Part shown: positions 1 to 8,809 of the stretch, in pieces
How positions within the stretch are numbered: position 1 is the stretch's first letter
Layout of the letters: each line of letters opens with the position of its first letter
Assembly: GCF_023954335.1 (NCBI RefSeq)
Contig: NZ_JAMLIE010000003.1
Location: 297,001-361,000 of the forward strand
DNA from: Aquamicrobium sp.
Lineage (GTDB): Bacteria > Pseudomonadota > Alphaproteobacteria > Rhizobiales > Rhizobiaceae
DNA: 64,000 bases
Direction of reading: 5' to 3'
Notes under the pieces: model-generated
Told to the model about the DNA's origin: nothing
Databases searched by the model: none
Seen by the model: only the letters and a program-made list of their open reading frames with translations
Position numbers and translations under genes: made by a program

Positions 1-2
1 CC

Positions 3-701
3 GGGGCCGAAACCCGCGCCTTCCGCGCCGACTATTCGGTGACGCTGCTCGGCCTGCCCGTCGCCTCGGCGCGCTTCGACAGCAGCTTCGAGGGCGACAG
101 GTTCCGCATCCGCGGCTCGGTGTCGAGCTCGGGCGTCGGGCGCCTGTTCGACGACACCAAGGGCACCACCAGCGTCGAGGGCACCATCCGCCAGGGCACG
201 GTGCTGCCTTCCGCCTTCGACGCCGACTACGTTTCCGGCCGCAAGAAGGGCAGGACCGCCATCCGCTTCGCCGGCGACGCCGTCGAGACCGTCGTCAACG
301 AGCCGGACAAGAAGCGCAACCCGAAATCGTGGGTCGCGGTGTCGGAAGGGCATCTGAAGGCGGTGCTCGACCCGCTCTCGTCGGCCATCGTGCCGGCGGC
401 GCGGCCGGAGGAGGTCTGCACCCGCACCATCCGCTTCTTCGACGGCGAGCTGCGCGCCGACCTCAAGCTGTCGCCGGCCGGCAGCCCCAACGGCCGGACC
501 GTGACCTGCAACGCCAGCTTCGTGCCGGTTGCGGGCTATCGCAAGGGGCGCAAGCAGATCGACTACCTCAAGAATCGCGGCCGCATCGCCGTCACCTTCG
601 CGCCGCTCGACGGCACCGGCCTCTACACGCCGGTCGACGCCTCCGTCAGCACGCAGGCCGGCCCGCTGCGCATCGTCGCCACCCGCATCGAGCCGCGCTG
701 A
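3..701 (+). CDS. DUF3108 domain-containing protein (5' end outside window)
   Basis: The reading frame is open from the first bases, so the start codon and any signal peptide lie outside the window. The visible part has the usual DUF3108 opening (YSVTLLGLPVA) followed by beta-rich repeats. DUF3108 proteins are exported proteins of unknown biochemical role, common in Rhizobiales. Two cysteines (VCTRTI and VTCNAS) could form a disulfide, which fits a periplasmic location. The next gene starts about 110 bases downstream on the same strand. The family call is from recognised sequence character only; no function is claimed. Confidence 0.75.
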   Translation, partial: GAETRAFRADYSVTLLGLPVASARFDSSFEGDRFRIRGSVSSSGVGRLFDDTKGTTSVEGTIRQGTVLPSAFDADYVSGRKKGRTAIRFAGDAVETVVNEPDKKRNPKSWVAVSEGHLKAVLDPLSSAIVPAARPEEVCTRTIRFFDGELRADLKLSPAGSPNGRTVTCNASFVPVAGYRKGRKQIDYLKNRGRIAVTFAPLDGTGLYTPVDASVSTQAGPLRIVATRIEPR

Positions 702-814
702 GGGCGATCCGCGCCGGGCTTCGCCCCGGCAATCGCGTCCTCAACCGCCCTGGCCTCTTGCAGGCCGCGCCGCGCGCGGCTAACCCTTGCCCTGCCTGCG
801 GGGACGAGGGAGAC

Positions 815-1711
815 ATGCCAATGGCGCGCGCCACGCTGATCGGGTTTTCGGCCGTCGCCATGTGGGCGCTGCTGGCGCTGCTGACGGCCGCGTCGGGCGC
901 CGTCCCGCCCTTCCTGCTTTCGGCCCTGACCTTCACCATCGGTACCGGTGTCGGGCTCGTCATGCGCGTCGTGGCGCCGCCGGCCGCGCACCCGCCGATT
1001 CCCCCGCTTGTCTGGCTGGTCGGCATCGCCGGCCTGTTCGGCTACCACTTCTTCTACTTCACCGCCCTGCGCAACGCCCCGGCGGTGGAGGCGAGCCTGA
1101 TCGCCTATCTGTGGCCGCTGCTGATCGTCGTCGGCTCGGCGCTGCTGCCGGGCGAGCGGCTGCGCTGGCACCATGTCGCCGGCGCGCTTCTCGGCCTCAG
1201 CGGCGCGTTCCTGATCGTCTCGCGCGGCGGTCAGCTCGCCTTCGACAGTTCGTACGCCTTCGGCTACGCCATGGCGGGCCTGTGCGCGCTGACATGGTCG
1301 GCCTATTCGCTCGCCTCGCGGCGCTTCCCCACTGTCCCGACCAGCGTCGTGACGTGGTTCTGCGCCGCGACGGCGGCGCTTTCACTCCTGTGCCACCTCG
1401 CGCTGGAAGAAACGGTGTGGCCTGAAGGTATCGGCCAGTGGCTTGCGGTTCTCGGTCTCGGCCTGATGCCGGTGGGCGCGGCGTTCTACACCTGGGACTA
1501 TGGCGTCAAGCACGGCAACATCCAGGTCCTCGGCGCGGCGAGCTATGCCGCGCCGCTCCTGTCGACGCTGGTGCTGATCGTCGCCGGCATGGCCGAGCCC
1601 ACCTCGCGCATCCTCGCCGCCTGCGTGCTGATCACCGCCGGCGCGGTGCTGGCGGCGAAGTCGATGCTGTTTTCCGGGAAAGCCAGGACCAAAGAAAAGG
1701 CCGCGCCATGA
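815..1711 (+). CDS. DMT-superfamily (EamA) transporter
   Basis: A predicted inner-membrane transporter of about 298 residues with around ten hydrophobic segments in two EamA halves, the standard drug/metabolite transporter layout. The segment with PAVEASLIAYLWPLL and the late GAASYAAPLLSTL segment are typical of EamA repeats and resemble the YddG branch, which exports aromatic amino acids; substrate is not shown by the sequence. Two ATG codons lie six bases apart (815 and 821). A GAGGGA site at 806-811 is spaced better for 821, so the first two residues are uncertain. The stop overlaps the start of the YhhN gene (ATGA), suggesting translational coupling. Confidence 0.85.
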   Translation: MPMARATLIGFSAVAMWALLALLTAASGAVPPFLLSALTFTIGTGVGLVMRVVAPPAAHPPIPPLVWLVGIAGLFGYHFFYFTALRNAPAVEASLIAYLWPLLIVVGSALLPGERLRWHHVAGALLGLSGAFLIVSRGGQLAFDSSYAFGYAMAGLCALTWSAYSLASRRFPTVPTSVVTWFCAATAALSLLCHLALEETVWPEGIGQWLAVLGLGLMPVGAAFYTWDYGVKHGNIQVLGAASYAAPLLSTLVLIVAGMAEPTSRILAACVLITAGAVLAAKSMLFSGKARTKEKAAP

Positions 1712-2376
1712 TGCCCTTCGCAGGCGGGCTGGACTCGCTGCCCAACGGCACGCTGCTTCTGTCGGTCGCCGCCGCGCTGCTCTACCTCCCCGTCCAGGGC
1801 CGCGCGCCGTCGCTGCGCCGCAGCGTCGTCAAGACCACCGCGACGGCGCTGCTGGCGGTTCTCGCCTTCATCGAGGGCGGGCCGTTTCTGCTGGTCGCGG
1901 CGCTGGCGCTGAGCGCGGCCGGCGACTTCTTCCTCGCGCGCGACGGCGAGACGGCGTTCCTCGCCGGCCTCGCCAGCTTCCTCGCCGCCCATCTCGCCTA
2001 TGTGCCGCTGTTCCTTTCGGTCGGCGGCGGCATGGAGATCCTGACATGGCAGCTATGGCGGCTCGGCCTCGTCCTCCTCGCCGCAATCGGCGCGGCGCTG
2101 CTGATGCGCCGCCTGCTTGCCGCGGTCGCGCCGCAGATGCGGGTTCCGGTCGCCGTCTATGCCGCCGCGATCCTCGCCATGCTGCTGGCGGCGGCGACGG
2201 TCCCCTCGCCCGTCATCCTGATCGGGGCGATCCTGTTCGTCCTGTCGGATTCGCTGCTCGCCATCGGCCGCTTCCTCACGCCGCCGGATTCGCCGCGCCA
2301 GCGGCCGATCGGCGCGGCGGTGTGGGTCCTCTACTATCTGGCGCAGGCGGCGATCGCGCTCGGCTTTCTGCTTTAA
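1708..2376 (+). CDS. YhhN-family (lysoplasmalogenase-like) membrane protein
   Basis: A 222-residue, almost wholly hydrophobic protein with about seven to eight membrane segments. It shows the YhhN/TMEM86 hallmarks: a GDFFLA segment near residue 70 and an LFVLSDSLLAIGRF segment near residue 180, whose acidic residues form the proposed active site. Family members hydrolyse lysoplasmalogen, or in bacteria probably another lysolipid. The start overlaps the stop of the upstream transporter. The gene ends head-on with the glyoxalase II gene on the other strand, with an overlap of a few bases. Confidence 0.85.
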   Translation: MMPFAGGLDSLPNGTLLLSVAAALLYLPVQGRAPSLRRSVVKTTATALLAVLAFIEGGPFLLVAALALSAAGDFFLARDGETAFLAGLASFLAAHLAYVPLFLSVGGGMEILTWQLWRLGLVLLAAIGAALLMRRLLAAVAPQMRVPVAVYAAAILAMLLAAATVPSPVILIGAILFVLSDSLLAIGRFLTPPDSPRQRPIGAAVWVLYYLAQAAIALGFLL

Positions 2377-3140
2377 AAGCTGTCCTTGCGCCGGCGCAGC
2401 TCGGCGAAGACGGCGGCGTCCGTCCCGCTCTCCATGCCGAGCTGGCGGCGGATGCCCGGATCGGCCGCGCGCAGGAACGGATTGGTGGCCAGCTCCTCGG
2501 CGATCGTCGTCGGCAGCGTCGGCCTGTCCTGCGCCCGCAGCGCCTCGATCTCCCTGGCCCGCGCCTGCAGCGCCGCGTTATCAGGGTCGACGGACAGGGC
2601 GAAGCGCGCATTGGACAGCGTGTATTCGTGCCCGCAATAGACCTTCGTCGCGCCCGGCAGCGCCGCGAGCTTCGCCAGCGAAGCGAACATCACCTCCGGC
2701 CCCGCCTCGAACAGACGCCCGCACCCCAGCGCGAACAGCGTGTCGGCGGTGAAGGCGACGCCCGCGTCGGGCAGGTGGTAGGAGACGTGGCCGGCCGTAT
2801 GGCCGGGCGTGTCGATCACCCGCACCGTCTGCGCGCCGAACGTCAGCGTGTCGCCGCCGGCGACCTCCTCGTCGATGCCGGGTATCTTCCCGGCCTCCGC
2901 CTTCGGGCCGACGATCCGCAACCCGAAGCGTTCCTTCAGCGCCAGATTGGCCTCGACATGGTCGGCGTGGTGATGCGTGACCAGAAGAAGCGACGGCGTC
3001 CAGCCGGTGCGCGCGATGGCGGCAAGGATCGGCGCTTCCTCCGGCGCGTCGACCAGCGCGACGGTGCCGGTCGCGGTGTCGCGCATCAGGATGCCGAAAT
3101 TGTCGCTGCGGCAGGTGAACTGCTCGATCTCGACCGTCAT
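2373..3140 (-). CDS. gloB: hydroxyacylglutathione hydrolase (glyoxalase II)
   Basis: A 255-residue metallo-beta-lactamase-fold hydrolase that splits S-lactoylglutathione to lactate and glutathione in methylglyoxal detoxification. The metal-binding THHHADH motif is at about residues 55-61. Further ligands are seen in DTPGHTAGH and in the VYCGHEYTLSNARFA stretch typical of GloB; the C-terminal HAGH_C domain ends with the FLRA and FAELRRRKD segments. Length is normal for bacterial GloB. A GGGAGA ribosome site precedes the ATG. It is cytosolic and appears monocistronic, divergent from the methyltransferase gene. Confidence 0.93.
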   Translation of the reverse strand: MTVEIEQFTCRSDNFGILMRDTATGTVALVDAPEEAPILAAIARTGWTPSLLLVTHHHADHVEANLALKERFGLRIVGPKAEAGKIPGIDEEVAGGDTLTFGAQTVRVIDTPGHTAGHVSYHLPDAGVAFTADTLFALGCGRLFEAGPEVMFASLAKLAALPGATKVYCGHEYTLSNARFALSVDPDNAALQARAREIEALRAQDRPTLPTTIAEELATNPFLRAADPGIRRQLGMESGTDAAVFAELRRRKDSF

Positions 3141-3239
3141 GCTGCATCTCCCGGTTTCCCGGCAGGATAAGGCGTGGCGCCGCTCTTGTCACGGAAGCGC
3201 TTGCTTGCGGCCGGGGGCTCGTGCCGGTACGCTCGCGCC

Positions 3240-4019
3240 ATGCTGTCGGATATCGTCGATCTGCGCACCTTCTATGCCTCGACCCTCGGCCGCCTGGCCG
3301 AGCGCTCGATCACGGTCTCGCTCTCGGCGCTGTGGCAGGCTCAAGCTGGCGAGCGGCTGGTCGGGCTGGGCTATGCCCTGCCTTGGCTGGAGCGGTTCGG
3401 CACCGACGCCGAGCGCGTCTTCTCCTTCATGCCGGCGCGGCAGGGCGCGGTGAACTGGCCGGCGGGCGGGCCTTCGGCGACGGCGCTGGTGTTCGACGAG
3501 GAACTGCCGCTGTTCGACTCGTCCATCGACCGCGTGCTGCTGATCCACGCGCTCGAGCATGCGGAGAACCCGCGCGAGACGCTGATGGAGATCTGGCGGG
3601 TGCTGGCCCCCGGCGGGCGCCTCGTCGTGGTCGTGCCGAACCGGCGCGGCGTCTGGGCGCGCTTCGAGCATACGCCGTTCGGCACCGGCCGGCCGTTCTC
3701 GCGCGGGCAGATCGACGCGCTGCTGCGCGAGACCAACTTCACGCCCTGCGCCTGGGGCGATGCGCTGCATTTCCCGCCGTCGCGGCGGCGCTTCATGATG
3801 CGTCTGCACGGCCTGCTGGAGCGCGGCGGCCGGCGCTTGTGGCCACTCTTCGCCGGCGCCATCGTCGTCGAGGCGCAGAAGCGCCTCTACCAGGGCGTGC
3901 CGGTCGCGGTGCGCGCCTCGCGCCGCGTCTTCGTGCCGCTGCTGACCCCGCAAGGAGCGGCGAGAGCCCTGCCCGCCCGCCCGGATCAGCCCGCCTTGCC
4001 GACGTCGGCGAGATCGTAG
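3240..4019 (+). CDS. class I SAM-dependent methyltransferase
   Basis: About 259 residues. It keeps the methyltransferase core around the acidic loop (ALVFDEELPLFDSSIDRVL) and the post-motif segment LAPGGRLVVVVPNR typical of Methyltransf_11-type enzymes. The classical glycine-rich SAM loop near the N terminus is poorly conserved, which is usual in the rhizobial orthologues found beside gloB. Substrate is unknown. I chose ATG 3240 rather than the longer open frame because the protein aligns from LSDIVDLRTFYA. The last 34 bases overlap the 3' end of the convergent metA gene. Confidence 0.8.
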   Translation: MLSDIVDLRTFYASTLGRLAERSITVSLSALWQAQAGERLVGLGYALPWLERFGTDAERVFSFMPARQGAVNWPAGGPSATALVFDEELPLFDSSIDRVLLIHALEHAENPRETLMEIWRVLAPGGRLVVVVPNRRGVWARFEHTPFGTGRPFSRGQIDALLRETNFTPCAWGDALHFPPSRRRFMMRLHGLLERGGRRLWPLFAGAIVVEAQKRLYQGVPVAVRASRRVFVPLLTPQGAARALPARPDQPALPTSARS

Positions 4020-4903
4020 GGCGTCGTCTGGTAGACCTGGTTGATCCAGTTGCCGAACAGGAGATGCGCGTGCGAGCGCCAGCGGTTCAGCGGCTGGCGC
4101 GAGGGGTCGTCGTCCGGGAAATAGCCATGCGGCACCTCGATCGGCGTGCCGGAGGCGACGTCGCGGTCGTACTCCTCCTTGAGCGACAGGGAATCGTACT
4201 CGATGTGGTTGAACATGTAGAGCCGGTTGCCCGTCGGCTCGGCGAGGAGGCAGGGGCCGGTCACGTCCGATTCCATCAGCACGTCGAGAGCGGCCGGCAC
4301 GTCGCCGCGCCTGATCTCGGTCCAGCGCGAGACCGGCACGATGAAATCGTCCGAGAAGCCCGACAGATAGGGCGAGGCCGGCGCGTTGTTGCGGTGGCGG
4401 TAGACGCCGAACGCCTTCGTCTCCAGCGTGTATTTCGGCACCCGGTGGAAATGCCACGCCGCCGCCATCGCCCCCCAGCAGATGAAGAACCCCGAATGGA
4501 CATGGGTCGCCGTCCAGTCGAGGATGCGCGTCAGCTCCTCCCAGTAGGTGACGTCCTCGAAGGGCAGCGTCTCGATCGGCGCGCCGGTGACGATGAAGCC
4601 GTCGAACTTGCGGCCCTTCACCTCTTCCCACGTCTGGTAGAACGAGATCAGGTGGTCCTCGGAAGTGTTGCGCGCCTTGTGGTTGCCGATGCGCACCAGC
4701 GTCAGCTCGACCTGGAGCGGCGTCGCCCCGATCAGCCGCGCGATCTGCGTCTCGGTCCGCACCTTGTTCGGCATCAGGTTGAGAAGGCCGATCTGCAGCG
4801 GGCGGATGTCCTGCCTGAGCGCGGTGCGCTCGTCCATCACGCTGACGCCCTCGCGCACGAGAATCTCGCGGGCTGGAAGCTGATCCGGGATCTTGATCGG
4901 CAT
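3986..4903 (-). CDS. metA: homoserine O-acyltransferase (MetA; probably acetyl-CoA specific)
   Basis: A 305-residue MetA-family enzyme that activates homoserine for methionine synthesis. The nucleophile Cys142 sits in FFICWGAMAA, with His233 and Glu235 in the NHIEYDS segment. Residue 111 is Glu (GAPIE). From published MetA work, Glu at this position marks acetyl-CoA use, while Gly (as in E. coli) marks succinyl-CoA. The common label homoserine O-succinyltransferase may therefore be wrong, and the acetyltransferase reading (MetAA) is preferred by inference. The gene is preceded by a SAM-II riboswitch and a terminator-like hairpin. It is monocistronic and cytosolic. Confidence 0.93.
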   Translation of the reverse strand: MPIKIPDQLPAREILVREGVSVMDERTALRQDIRPLQIGLLNLMPNKVRTETQIARLIGATPLQVELTLVRIGNHKARNTSEDHLISFYQTWEEVKGRKFDGFIVTGAPIETLPFEDVTYWEELTRILDWTATHVHSGFFICWGAMAAAWHFHRVPKYTLETKAFGVYRHRNNAPASPYLSGFSDDFIVPVSRWTEIRRGDVPAALDVLMESDVTGPCLLAEPTGNRLYMFNHIEYDSLSLKEEYDRDVASGTPIEVPHGYFPDDDPSRQPLNRWRSHAHLLFGNWINQVYQTTPYDLADVGKAG

Positions 4904-4915
4904 CTCTCGAACTCC

Positions 4916-4950
4916 AAAACAAAAGACCGGCGGCGAGATCGCGGCCGGTC
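4916..4950 (-). terminator. attenuator-like terminator in the metA leader
   Basis: On the minus strand a GACCGGC ... GCCGGTC stem is followed directly by TTTTGTTTT. It lies between the SAM-II aptamer and the metA start. This suggests that SAM controls transcript elongation as well as, or instead of, ribosome access. The stem and T-run are seen directly; the regulatory role is inferred. Confidence 0.7.
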
Positions 4951-4974
4951 CATACGGACTTCGATGTCAGCGGC

Positions 4975-5028
4975 CACTTTAGCAACTTGTTTTACGTGGC
5001 TGCAAGCCGACCGGCCAAATCACCACGG
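4975..5028 (-). promoter_or_regulatory. SAM-II riboswitch (metA motif)
   Basis: Read on the minus strand, the leader contains CGTGGTGATTTGGCCGG, then CTTGCAGCCACG, then AAACAAGTTGCTAAAG. These are the conserved blocks of the SAM-II aptamer in the right order, with the CGTGG/CCACG stem and the GCTAAA pseudoknot strand. SAM-II switches precede methionine genes in alphaproteobacteria and lower expression when SAM is high. It ends about 70 bases before the metA start. Confidence 0.92.
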
Positions 5029-5110
5029 GTACGCGCCGTATTTAGGCGCCTGCGCCCTTTGCGTCAACGCCAATCCTTGCTAGAGGCAGGCGGCCTTCAC
5101 TGAATGCCCC

Positions 5111-6232
5111 ATGGCAGGACCATACGAGATGAGCACCGAGCTTCGCCCTCAGCCGCGCCCCGGCGTCATGGACATCGCCGCCTACGTGCCGGGCAAGAGC
5201 CATGCGCCGGCCGGCGTCGCCAAGGTCCACAAGCTGTCATCGAACGAGAACCCGCTCGGCCCCTCGCCCAAAGCCGTAGCGGCGGCGAAGGCGGCGGCCG
5301 AGAAGCTCGCGCTCTATCCGGACGGGCCGGCGACGCGCCTGCGCAACGCCATCGCCTCGGTCCACGGGCTGAACCCCGCCAACATCATGGCCTTCAACGG
5401 CTCGGACGAGGCCATCGCGCTGATCGCCCGCACCTATGTCGGCGCCGGCGACGAGGGCATCTATTGCGAGCACGGCTTCCTCGCCTACCCGATCTACATC
5501 AGGGCGACCGGCGCGACGCCGGTGATCGCCAGGGAGACGGCGGAGCGCGCCGATGTCGACGCCATCCTCGCCGCGGTCAACGAGAAGACGCGCATCGTCT
5601 TCCTCGCCAACCCCAACAACCCGACCGGCACCTACCTGCCGTTCGAGGAGGTGCGCCGCCTCCATGCCGGCCTGCCGGGCAACGTCATCCTCGTCATCGA
5701 CGCGGCCTATGCCGAGTTCGTGCGCCGCAACGACTACGAGGCCGGCGTCGAGCTGGTCGCCGGGGCCGACAACGTCGTCATGACCCGCACCTTCTCCAAG
5801 GTCTACGGACTGGGCGGCGCGCGCATCGGCTGGATCTACGCCCCCGCGCACATGATCGAGGCGCTGGAGCGTGTGCGCGACCCGTTCAACGTCAATTCCG
5901 TCGCCATCGAGGCCGGCATCGCCGCCATGCTCGACCGCGAGCATGTCGAGCGCTCGGTCTCCCACAACGAGGAATGGCTGCGCTGGACCGCGGGGGCGCT
6001 GGAGAAGCTCGGCCTCAGGGTGACGCCGAGCGTCGCCAACTTCATCCTGATCCATTTTCCGGAGGGCGGCCGCCATTCCGCCGCGGTCGCCGACGACTGG
6101 CTCGCCGCCCGCGGCTATCTCTTGCGCCGCGTCGCCGCCTACGGCTTTCCAGACGCGCTGCGCATGACGATCGGCACCGAGGAGGCCAATCGCGGCGTGG
6201 TCGACGCCCTTTCCGAGTTCCTGAAGGCCTGA
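5111..6232 (+). CDS. hisC: histidinol-phosphate / aromatic aminotransferase
   Basis: A 373-residue fold-type I PLP aminotransferase. The opening SSNENPLGPS, the FLANPNNPTGT segment and the PLP lysine in TRTFSKVYGLGGARIGW are diagnostic of HisC. It converts histidinol phosphate and 2-oxoglutarate to imidazole-acetol phosphate and glutamate. Placement directly before tyrC (four bases) is typical of rhizobia and points to use in tyrosine or phenylalanine synthesis as well. An in-frame ATG at 5129 gives an alternative start (MSTE) with a weak AGGA site upstream. Confidence 0.9.
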   Translation: MAGPYEMSTELRPQPRPGVMDIAAYVPGKSHAPAGVAKVHKLSSNENPLGPSPKAVAAAKAAAEKLALYPDGPATRLRNAIASVHGLNPANIMAFNGSDEAIALIARTYVGAGDEGIYCEHGFLAYPIYIRATGATPVIARETAERADVDAILAAVNEKTRIVFLANPNNPTGTYLPFEEVRRLHAGLPGNVILVIDAAYAEFVRRNDYEAGVELVAGADNVVMTRTFSKVYGLGGARIGWIYAPAHMIEALERVRDPFNVNSVAIEAGIAAMLDREHVERSVSHNEEWLRWTAGALEKLGLRVTPSVANFILIHFPEGGRHSAAVADDWLAARGYLLRRVAAYGFPDALRMTIGTEEANRGVVDALSEFLKA

Positions 6233-6236
6233 TGCG

Positions 6237-7172
6237 ATGTCCGAGAAACTGTTCGACCGGATCGCCCTGATCGGCATCGGCCTGATCGGGTCGTCGCTCG
6301 CCCGCGTCATCCACCGCGAAGGGCTGGCCGGGGAGATCGTCGTCTCCACCCGCAGCCGCGAGACGCTGGCCCGCGCCGAGGCACTTCATCTCGGCGACCG
6401 CTACGAAGAAAGCGCGGCCGAGGCGGCGCGCGGCGCCGACCTCGTCATCGTCTCGGTGCCGGTCGGCGCCTCCGAGGCCGTGGCGAAGGAGATCGCCCCG
6501 GCGCTGAAGCCGGGCGCCATCGTCACCGATGTCGGCTCGACCAAGGCGTCGGTGATCGCGCAGATGCAGCCGCACATGCCGCCGCACGTGCATTTCATTC
6601 CCGGCCACCCGCTCGCCGGCACGGAAAAATCCGGCCCCGACGCCGGCTTCGCCGAGCTGTTCACCAACCGCTGGTGCATCCTGACCCCGCCGGACGGCAC
6701 CGACCCGGCGGCGATCGACAAGCTCGCCGCCTTCTGGCGCGCCTGCGGCTCCAACATCGACACGATGGACCCGCAGCACCACGACATGGTGCTGGCCATG
6801 GTCTCGCACCTGCCGCACATCATCGCCTACAACATCGTCGGCACCGCCGACGATCTCCAGACCGTGACCAAGTCCGAGGTCATCAAATATTCGGCCTCGG
6901 GTTTTCGCGACTTCACCCGCCTCGCCGCCTCCGACCCGACCATGTGGCGCGACGTGTGCCTGCACAACAAGGACGCGATCCTGGAGATGCTGGCGCGGTT
7001 TTCGGAAGACCTGTCGGCCTTGCAGCGCGCGATCCGCTGGGGCGACGGCGACAAGCTGTTCGACCTGTTCAGCCGCACCCGCGCCGTGCGCCGCTCGATC
7101 ATCGAGGCCGGCCAGGAAACCGACGCCCCCGACTTCGGCCGCATCGCCGCCGTGCAGGGCGAGAAGCACTGA
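6237..7172 (+). CDS. tyrC: prephenate/arogenate dehydrogenase
   Basis: A 311-residue NAD(P)-dependent dehydrogenase of tyrosine synthesis that oxidises and decarboxylates prephenate or arogenate. The N-terminal Rossmann motif is LIGIGLIGSSLA. The family segments VTDVGSTKASV, FIPGHPLAGTEKSGP and the helical MVSHLPHIIAYN block are all present. It lacks an ACT domain, which matches the short TyrC type. It forms a two-gene unit with hisC and converges on the DUF2125 gene. Confidence 0.92.
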   Translation: MSEKLFDRIALIGIGLIGSSLARVIHREGLAGEIVVSTRSRETLARAEALHLGDRYEESAAEAARGADLVIVSVPVGASEAVAKEIAPALKPGAIVTDVGSTKASVIAQMQPHMPPHVHFIPGHPLAGTEKSGPDAGFAELFTNRWCILTPPDGTDPAAIDKLAAFWRACGSNIDTMDPQHHDMVLAMVSHLPHIIAYNIVGTADDLQTVTKSEVIKYSASGFRDFTRLAASDPTMWRDVCLHNKDAILEMLARFSEDLSALQRAIRWGDGDKLFDLFSRTRAVRRSIIEAGQETDAPDFGRIAAVQGEKH

Positions 7173-7199
7173 GGGACGGCGCAGGCTGTCACGCCGCCT

Positions 7200-8192
7200 T
7201 CACAGCGGCGGGATCGTTCCGAGCGGGATGAAGCCGAGGCGCGCCTCGCCCTTGACGACGCGCAGCGGCATGCCGGGATTGCCGCCCATGGCGGCGATGG
7301 AGGAAAGCGAAAGCTCGATCTCCTGGCGCGCCTGCGGGGCGAGGTCGCCGAGGATCTTCGCCAGCGCCATCGGCTCGCGCACGATGATCTGGAGTTCGGC
7401 GTCGAGAAGCCCGGCCTCGTCGACCGAGACCGGCCCGGACACGGTGACGCCCGCGCCGCCCTCGGCGGAGAGGGTGAGGCTGCGGATCGTCCCCGACCGG
7501 CCGCGCAGATCGCCTTCGAGCCCGCCCGGCAGCGCGCCGCCCGCCAGCGACGCATCGAGCAGCCCCGCGAGCGGCGGCAGCGCGACGCCCCGGGTCAGCG
7601 CGGCGTCGGGCTTCAAATCGCCGAAGCGCACAGCGAGGTCGAGATCCTCGCCCGCCGGGCGCAGATGCGCCTCGACGCTTTTCGCCTGCGCGAGCAGCGT
7701 CATCTCCTCGCCCTGCTCGTCGAGGCTGACCCTGACATCCTGCCCCTCGACGGAAAGGCGCTCGGGGAGCGGCTCTGCGAGCCGGACGCTGGCGCGAAGG
7801 CCGGCCCAGTCGAGGACCAGCGCGTTCAGCCCCGGCGCCTCCAGCCGCGCCGGCCCGTCGAGCTCGCCGACGACGCGCCACGGCTGGTAGACCTGCGCCG
7901 CCGAGCGCAGCGCCCGCGCCTGGAAGGAGACGCCCTCGCGCGCGTCCTCGTAGAGCACCGAGCGGCAGAACAGGCCGATGCGGAACGGATAGCCCCGCGC
8001 CTGCGGCTCCTCGCAGTTGGCCCGCCTGCCATTGCCGTTGAGGCCGGCGACGGCGCTCCTGACCTGGTCCTCGAGCACGCGCGCGGCGTAGAACCATCCG
8101 CCCGTATAGGCGCCGATGGCGACGACGATCGCCAGCGCGAACCAGAAGAAGCGCCGGCCGTATTTCGTCCGCGATTGCCTGCTTGACGTCAT
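7200..8192 (-). CDS. DUF2125 domain-containing protein
   Basis: 330 residues with one N-terminal membrane anchor (about residues 15-35, FFWFALAIVVAIGAYTGGW). A large beta-rich domain follows, starting with the conserved cysteine region RANCEEPQARGYPFRIGLFC. This is the standard layout of the alphaproteobacterial DUF2125 family, whose function is unknown. The protein is probably anchored in the inner membrane and faces the periplasm. It is divergent from the ChaC gene and convergent with tyrC. Confidence 0.85.
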   Translation of the reverse strand: MTSSRQSRTKYGRRFFWFALAIVVAIGAYTGGWFYAARVLEDQVRSAVAGLNGNGRRANCEEPQARGYPFRIGLFCRSVLYEDAREGVSFQARALRSAAQVYQPWRVVGELDGPARLEAPGLNALVLDWAGLRASVRLAEPLPERLSVEGQDVRVSLDEQGEEMTLLAQAKSVEAHLRPAGEDLDLAVRFGDLKPDAALTRGVALPPLAGLLDASLAGGALPGGLEGDLRGRSGTIRSLTLSAEGGAGVTVSGPVSVDEAGLLDAELQIIVREPMALAKILGDLAPQARQEIELSLSSIAAMGGNPGMPLRVVKGEARLGFIPLGTIPPL

Positions 8193-8260
8193 GGTGCCGG
8201 CCTCGCTACCCCTTCTGGCGCCGGAAGCGGCTCCGGCGCAAACGAATCTGGTTCGGCGAT

Positions 8261-8809
8261 ATGGGCGATTTTTGGGTGTTTGGCTATGGCTCGCTGATGT
8301 GGCGACCGGGTTTCGACTATGTCGAGGCCCAGCGGGCGCGTCTTTCAGGCTATCGCCGGACGCTGTGCATCCGCTCCCACGTCTATCGCGGCACGCCCGA
8401 GCGGCCCGGCCTCGTGCTCGGCCTCGAACATGGCGGCTCCTGCCTCGGCATGGCCTTCCGCGTCGAGGGCGGCCGCGCCGAGGAGGTGATGGCCTATCTG
8501 CGCGCGCGCGAGATGACGACCAATGTCTACCACGAGAAGCGCCTGCCGGTGCGGCTCGACACCGGCGTCACCGTCAGGGCGATCTCCTATGTCGCCGACC
8601 GGAAGCACCAGCAATATGTCGGCGGCATCGGACCGGACGAAATGGCGCAGACCATCGCCGGTGCGACCGGAGAGGCCGGCGCCAACGAGGACTACGTGCT
8701 GAACACCATCGCCCATCTGCGCGAGCTCGGCATCCGCGACCGCTGGCTGGAGGGCATCGCCGCCCGGCTCAGCGCGCCTTCGCCGGCAGCTCCACGCCCA
8801 GCGCCCTGA
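8261..8809 (+). CDS. gamma-glutamylcyclotransferase (ChaC family)
   Basis: A 182-residue enzyme of the ChaC/GCT family that splits glutathione to 5-oxoproline and Cys-Gly. The substrate loop FGYGSLMW is at the N terminus and the catalytic Glu lies in the NVYHEKRLPV region. Further family blocks are ISYVADRKHQQYVG and the C-terminal NEDYVLNTIAHL. I chose ATG 8261 because the motif follows at once; the longer open frame upstream is out of family. The 3' end overlaps the convergent PlsC gene by about 40 bases. It is cytosolic. Confidence 0.88.
   Translation: MGDFWVFGYGSLMWRPGFDYVEAQRARLSGYRRTLCIRSHVYRGTPERPGLVLGLEHGGSCLGMAFRVEGGRAEEVMAYLRAREMTTNVYHEKRLPVRLDTGVTVRAISYVADRKHQQYVGGIGPDEMAQTIAGATGEAGANEDYVLNTIAHLRELGIRDRWLEGIAARLSAPSPAAPRPAP

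Noticed and set aside
3189..4985. Long minus-strand open frame of 598 codons across the methyltransferase and metA
   Set aside because: It is a high-GC shadow frame rich in Arg, Pro and Ala; metA and the methyltransferase explain the DNA in other frames.
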